This document shows positions 60,568 to 64,000 of a DNA stretch of 64,000 nt, piece after piece. A model generated the notes under the pieces. The model was not told the DNA's origin. It searched no databases and saw nothing but the letters and a program-made list of their open reading frames with translations. The stretch covers positions 1-64,000 of the forward strand of contig NZ_JARHTP010000035.1 of the NCBI RefSeq assembly GCF_029223485.1. The letters run 5' to 3'. Positions within the stretch are counted from its first letter, which is position 1. Each line of letters opens with the position of its first letter. This DNA is from Streptomyces coacervatus. GTDB taxonomy: Bacteria > Actinomycetota > Actinomycetes > Streptomycetales > Streptomycetaceae. Made by a program: the position numbers and the translations under genes.

Positions 60568-61578
60568 TTACCGTGGCCCGCGGTCCAGGGGCTGCATCAG
60601 CAGCTCCGAGATCTCCTCGCGGCGGACGGTGTCGCGGGCCGCGTGCTGGCTGAGGAAGATGGCGTTGAGCAGCTGGTCGGTGGGGCGCAGCGGCCCGTCC
60701 GCCTCGGCCTGGACGAACCGGTCGACGATGTCGCGGTTGTTCTCGTAGGCGCCCGGCCCGAAGTGCGCCTGTACCAGCGCGGCGAGTCGCTCGTCGCGCG
60801 GTGCCCTGAGGTCGAGCGGGATGCAGCGGCGCAGCAGCGGGGCCGGGAAGTCGCGCTCGCGGTTGCTGGTCATGACGACGAACGGGAAGGCACGACAGCG
60901 CACCCGGCCGTCCGTCACCCCGACCCGGCGTCCGTCGTCGGTGAGCACCTCCACCAGCGGCTTCCGGTCGGCGATCCGCTTCAGCTCGGGGATGGCGAAC
61001 CAGCCCTCCTCCAGGACGTTCAGCAGGTCGTTCGGCAGGTCGATGTCGCTCTTGTCCAGCTCGTCGATGAGCAGGACCCGGGGCCGGTCGGAGGCGAGCA
61101 GGGCGGTGCCGAGCGCGCCAAGCGTGATGTAGCGGCCGATGTCCTCGGAGACCGGCTCGCCCGTGTCCGTCGTACGCTCCAGCTGGGCGTCCTGCAGGCG
61201 GGCGATGGCGTCGTACGTGTAGAGCCCGTCCCTGAGTTCACTGCGGCTGACGATCGGCCACTCCAGGACCCGGCCGAGTCCGAGTTCGTACGCGATGGAG
61301 TGCGCGAGCGTGGATTTGCCGACGCCCGGCTCCCCGGTGACCAGCAGGGGGCGCCTCAAGTACAGGGCGGCGTTGACGAGTTCGAGGGTCTCGGTGTCCT
61401 GGATGGGCAGCGGGACGGTGCGCTCGCCGAGCCGGCGGCGGGTCGAGGAGTCGAGTGCCGGGACCTCGTACGGCACGGCCGGAGCGTCGAACGCCCGCCA
61501 CGGTGGTGGGTCCGGCAGGCGCTCGATCTTGTCCGGATTCGGTTGCCCCGTGCCCTCGTAGATGAACCACTGGCTCAT
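60568..61578 (-). CDS. MoxR-family AAA+ ATPase
   Basis: 336 residues from ATG 61578 after GAGGAG. Walker A T-G-E-P-G-V-G-K-S-T near residue 77, Walker B V-L-L-I-D-E-L-D-K near 167, sensor 1 V-M-T-S-N-R-E near 235, and arginine-finger segment L-L-R-R-C-I-P-L. MoxR ATPases remodel partner proteins together with vWA proteins. The gene starts the transcript moxR-vWA-peptide-fxsB or continues from the protease gene 178 bp upstream. Confidence 0.93.
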   Translation of the reverse strand: MSQWFIYEGTGQPNPDKIERLPDPPPWRAFDAPAVPYEVPALDSSTRRRLGERTVPLPIQDTETLELVNAALYLRRPLLVTGEPGVGKSTLAHSIAYELGLGRVLEWPIVSRSELRDGLYTYDAIARLQDAQLERTTDTGEPVSEDIGRYITLGALGTALLASDRPRVLLIDELDKSDIDLPNDLLNVLEEGWFAIPELKRIADRKPLVEVLTDDGRRVGVTDGRVRCRAFPFVVMTSNRERDFPAPLLRRCIPLDLRAPRDERLAALVQAHFGPGAYENNRDIVDRFVQAEADGPLRPTDQLLNAIFLSQHAARDTVRREEISELLMQPLDRGPR

Positions 61579-61756
61579 GGTGTGCTCCTCGCCGACGGTC
61601 GGTGGTCTTCCACGTCCTGGCCGACGGGGGCATGGGGCGCCCACAACGGGCCCCTGAAAATGTACCCAGCACAGGCCTTTGAATCCGCGTTTTTCGGCCA
61701 GCGGCCGGGCGTCCGTCCGGCGGCAGTCACGGCGATGGCGGTCACAGCGGCGGCGG

Positions 61757-63718
61757 TCACAGCGGTGCGTCCAGTGGTTCGGACTCCTCCGCGGGCAGGG
61801 GGCGCCGCGGGTCGTCGTAGAGGAGGGCCAGTGGTTCCGCCCAGCGGCTGCCGTCCTTGCGTTCGCTGATCTCCTGCCGTATGTGGCGCAGACGGTCCGG
61901 GAGTTCGGCGAGCGAGCCGAGGGTGCCGAGCAGTTCCTCCGCCTTGGCGTAGAGCGTGTCGCACGCCGCGGTGCAGGTGTGGGCGGCCTGGCCGCCGATG
62001 TGCCAGAGGGCGACGCCGTGGCCGTTCTCCAGGGCGAGCCGCATCGCGGTACGCCCGCTGCCCCGTCCGGCCGGGCGGCACATCACGGGGACGAGATCGC
62101 AGGCGGCGTTCCGGTAGCTGCGGGCGTCCTGGACGGCGCCCCGCGCGGGGGTGCGCCAGCCTCCGAAGCGCTGCTCGGCGGCCATGCCCTGCCAGCGGTC
62201 GGCCCAGAGTTTGTCCGGTTCTCCACGGCGCGCGAGGGAGCGCAGCACGACTCTGCGGCGTGCGCCCAGGTGTCCGGCGTAGTCGAGTTCGGCGATGTCG
62301 TCGAACCGCCAGCGGTGCACGGCGGTGTCGAAGTGCTCGGCGGGCAGGGCGACTTCGAGGGGGGCGGGTCGGCCCTCCTGGTCCTTCCCCCGCAGCAGCC
62401 TGCTGAGCGGTTCGCGCAGGGCCTGGACCAGCTGGCCGGGCAGGAATCCGTGCACCGAGCCGTCGGCCTCGTACAGTTCGGGTTCGCTGTCGGCTGCGCC
62501 CTCGTCGAGCCAGATCTGCCAGAAGAAACGGACCGGCTGCGAGCCGATCACGGGGTCGAGGAGCACGGCGACCGTGGGTCCCTCGCCGGGGCCCGGGTAG
62601 GGAATCACGAGGCGCTCCGGCGCCTGGCCGGGCGCGGGCAGCAGACCCTCGGGAAGGCGGACCTCCCGGACCAGGGCATGCAGGGGCCGGTTCGGATTCC
62701 TGCGCAGCCGCTTCCTGATCCAGGCACTCAGCTCGGTGCAGTCGCCGCCGCGGGAGCGTGTGTACTCCTCCACGAACCTCAGGTACCGCAGGAACGTGAG
62801 CGAGCCGAGGGCGTGTTTGCCTTCGTAGAGCAGTCCGTGCCCGTCGCGCCAGGTGAGCAGTTCCGGGGTCTCCCCCGGCCATTTGTTGTCGCTGCGGGCG
62901 CCGGCCGCGAGGAGCTCCACGGTGGGGGCGTCGGGCGGCGCGGGCAGGTCGGCGAGCAGACGCAGTGCCTCGCGCCGGTCGCGGGGCGTCCACCCCTCGC
63001 CGTCGTCGGCCGACGGGCCCGCCTGCAGGTCGATCCAGTTGTCCCCGCCCTCGGAGACCGGCTCGCCGCCGTGCCACCGGTCGTGCGCGTCCATCACGGT
63101 GCGGTACGTCTGCCCGAAGCGGCGCAGCGCGCAGACCGCGACGGCCTTCCCGCCGTCCTGCTGCTTGCGGCGCGACTTGACCAGCCCGACGACCGCGCCG
63201 GTCTCCGGGTCGAGCAGCGGGCCGCCCGAGACGCCGCTCGGGAAGTCGACGTCGGGCTTGATGATCAGCCCGTAGGTGTCCTCGTGGCCGTTGATCTCGG
63301 CGTCCACCGACCTCAGGCGGGTGTGCGGCGGCTCGGGGTAGAAGCCGTACACCTTGACCGCGCCGGAGTGGCGCACGGCCCGGTCGGCGAGCCATACGCA
63401 TTCGTGCGGGTGGTCGTCGGGGTCACCGGTCAGCCGGGCCAGCGCCAGGTCCTCCTCCAGCGGTACGACGGGCCGGTCCGGGTCGGTGAGCAGCCACTGT
63501 TCGAGCCGGGCTTCGGCGTCGACGCCCACGCCGCGCACGCGGAACGGGCGGTCGCGGTCGGCCTTGAGGTGGGGACGCAGCACATGTGCGGCCGTCAGCA
63601 CCCAGCCCGGCGCGACGAAGAACCCGCTGCCCCAGGTCGGCCCGTCACCCTCGGCGGACAGCAGCTGCACCGCGGCGGCCTCGGCGAGGGTGTGCAGACG
63701 GTCGTTCCGCTCGGTCAT
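61757..63718 (-). CDS. trypsin-like serine protease with C-terminal VMAP-C-like region
   Basis: 653 residues. Protease domain about 1-210 with catalytic His in L-T-A-A-H-V-L near 43, Asp in E-E-D-L-A-L-A-R near 88 and Ser in S-G-V-S-G-G-P-L near 163 (G-x-S-G-G-P). Residues about 250-653 are a long alpha/beta region with aromatic motifs (F-F-W-Q-I-W-L-D-E, W-R-F-D-D-I-A-E-L-D-Y) of the type named VMAP-C in vWA-MoxR systems (from memory of published comparative work). The start overlaps the stop of the upstream CU044_2847-type gene (ATGA). No signal peptide, so it is cytoplasmic. Confidence 0.88.
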   Translation of the reverse strand: MTERNDRLHTLAEAAAVQLLSAEGDGPTWGSGFFVAPGWVLTAAHVLRPHLKADRDRPFRVRGVGVDAEARLEQWLLTDPDRPVVPLEEDLALARLTGDPDDHPHECVWLADRAVRHSGAVKVYGFYPEPPHTRLRSVDAEINGHEDTYGLIIKPDVDFPSGVSGGPLLDPETGAVVGLVKSRRKQQDGGKAVAVCALRRFGQTYRTVMDAHDRWHGGEPVSEGGDNWIDLQAGPSADDGEGWTPRDRREALRLLADLPAPPDAPTVELLAAGARSDNKWPGETPELLTWRDGHGLLYEGKHALGSLTFLRYLRFVEEYTRSRGGDCTELSAWIRKRLRRNPNRPLHALVREVRLPEGLLPAPGQAPERLVIPYPGPGEGPTVAVLLDPVIGSQPVRFFWQIWLDEGAADSEPELYEADGSVHGFLPGQLVQALREPLSRLLRGKDQEGRPAPLEVALPAEHFDTAVHRWRFDDIAELDYAGHLGARRRVVLRSLARRGEPDKLWADRWQGMAAEQRFGGWRTPARGAVQDARSYRNAACDLVPVMCRPAGRGSGRTAMRLALENGHGVALWHIGGQAAHTCTAACDTLYAKAEELLGTLGSLAELPDRLRHIRQEISERKDGSRWAEPLALLYDDPRRPLPAEESEPLDAPL

Positions 63719-64000
63719 TGCGCGGACGCGTCGCCGGAGGTGCCGGTCGCGGGCCGCTCGCCGAACTGCCAGGTGAGCGTCACCTCCAGGGAGGCCTTGG
63801 CCTCACCCCGGGCGAGCACCGCGACCGCGAGGCCCTCCTTGGCGGTCAGCTCCACCCCGAAGGTGATGGCGGCCTCACTGGGCCTGGCCGCGCGCGCCGC
63901 CTCGACGACGGTGCCGCCGACGCCCCTGATCAGCTCCTGGAGCTGCTCGACCTTGGCGACGGCGGCCTCGGTGAAGCCGACGTCCTCCTGGTCGCCGTAG
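63715..64000 (-). CDS. CU044_2847-type protein, C-terminal part (cut by window edge)
   Basis: The visible 94 residues (Y-G-D-Q-E-D-V-G-F to S-A-Q) include V-K-/E-L-I-R-G-V-G-G-T-V-V-E-A-A-R and the end pattern I-T-F-G-V-E-L-T-A-K-E-G and L-E-V-T-L-T-W, which match CU044_2847 family proteins. These are commonly found beside trypsin-like proteases in streptomycete conflict clusters. Its stop overlaps the protease start (ATGA). The start lies outside the window. Confidence 0.78.
   Translation of the reverse strand, partial: YGDQEDVGFTEAAVAKVEQLQELIRGVGGTVVEAARAARPSEAAITFGVELTAKEGLAVAVLARGEAKASLEVTLTWQFGERPATGTSGDASAQ

Overview
The window is a high-GC actinobacterial chromosome segment, almost certainly from a Streptomyces: GC-rich third codon positions, GTG/TTG starts, a conservon operon (CvnABCD), fused 2-oxoglutarate decarboxylase/succinyltransferase (sucA/kgd), standalone LigD-polymerase plus Ku, an FxsB/FxsT module, and the short dispersed GC repeats common in that genus. 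The order Ku/LigD-Pol, FtsW/PBP, conservon, Lon, RR/HK, sucA looks like a conserved core-chromosome arrangement of streptomycetes (from memory, not checked).

Layout. 1-4.8 kb: a lower-GC accessory stretch. It holds a transposase tail, two small coupled unknown genes, a frameshifted pentapeptide-repeat membrane protein, two unknown proteins, and the 3' half of a leucine-type tRNA that looks like an attachment-site scar. A perfect terminator and a Nudix gene with its middle deleted follow. 5.1-7.1 kb: divergent ku and ligD-polymerase genes for end joining. 7.2-9.9 kb: truncated vanadium-haloperoxidase relative, NERD-domain protein, cysteine phosphatase. 10.0-12.0 kb: lipoprotein coupled to an orphan sensor kinase, followed by a 28-bp tandem repeat tract. 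12.4-15.7 kb: secreted SH3 protein, FtsW/RodA and class B penicillin-binding protein. A 227-bp MITE-like element at 15.67-15.90 kb supplies the stop codon of the PBP gene and the C-terminus of the opposing nitrate-sensor-type kinase (15.8-17.8 kb). 18.0-20.7 kb: DUF3291 protein and two divergent di-iron proteins. 20.8-26.2 kb: secreted I36-type protein, membrane protein, and a very large secreted protein joining a lytic-transglycosylase-like region to an SGNH hydrolase. 26.6-28.7 kb: TetR regulator, small protein, NlpC/P60 peptidase. 28.7-34.3 kb: complete conservon with a styrene/indole monooxygenase-type flavoprotein downstream. 34.7-37.2 kb: PP2C-like phosphatase, MarR regulator, GH25 lysozyme. 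37.2-39.6 kb: Lon protease with an HspR-type (HAIR) operator. 39.8-41.5 kb: decayed sulfatase and rhomboid-like membrane protein. 41.7-46.6 kb: SnoaL-like and cupin proteins, a large ATPase regulator and a spermidine-synthase-fold protein. 46.7-52.7 kb: OmpR-type two-component pair and sucA/kgd.

52.8-64.0 kb (all minus strand) is the most interesting part. From 5' to 3' it encodes a CU044_2847-type protein (cut by the window edge), a trypsin-like protease with a long C-terminal region, a MoxR AAA+ ATPase, a SAV_2336-type vWA/TPR protein, a 50-residue peptide ending in Y-E-D-A-P, an FxsB-type radical-SAM/SPASM enzyme and an FxsT-type NTPase-TPR protein. Several joints overlap by one start/stop codon. 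The peptide gene overlaps both its neighbours, tying a radical-SAM-modified peptide to an NTP-dependent protease/vWA/MoxR module of the kind proposed as biological-conflict systems. This is the best candidate for a poorly described system in the window.
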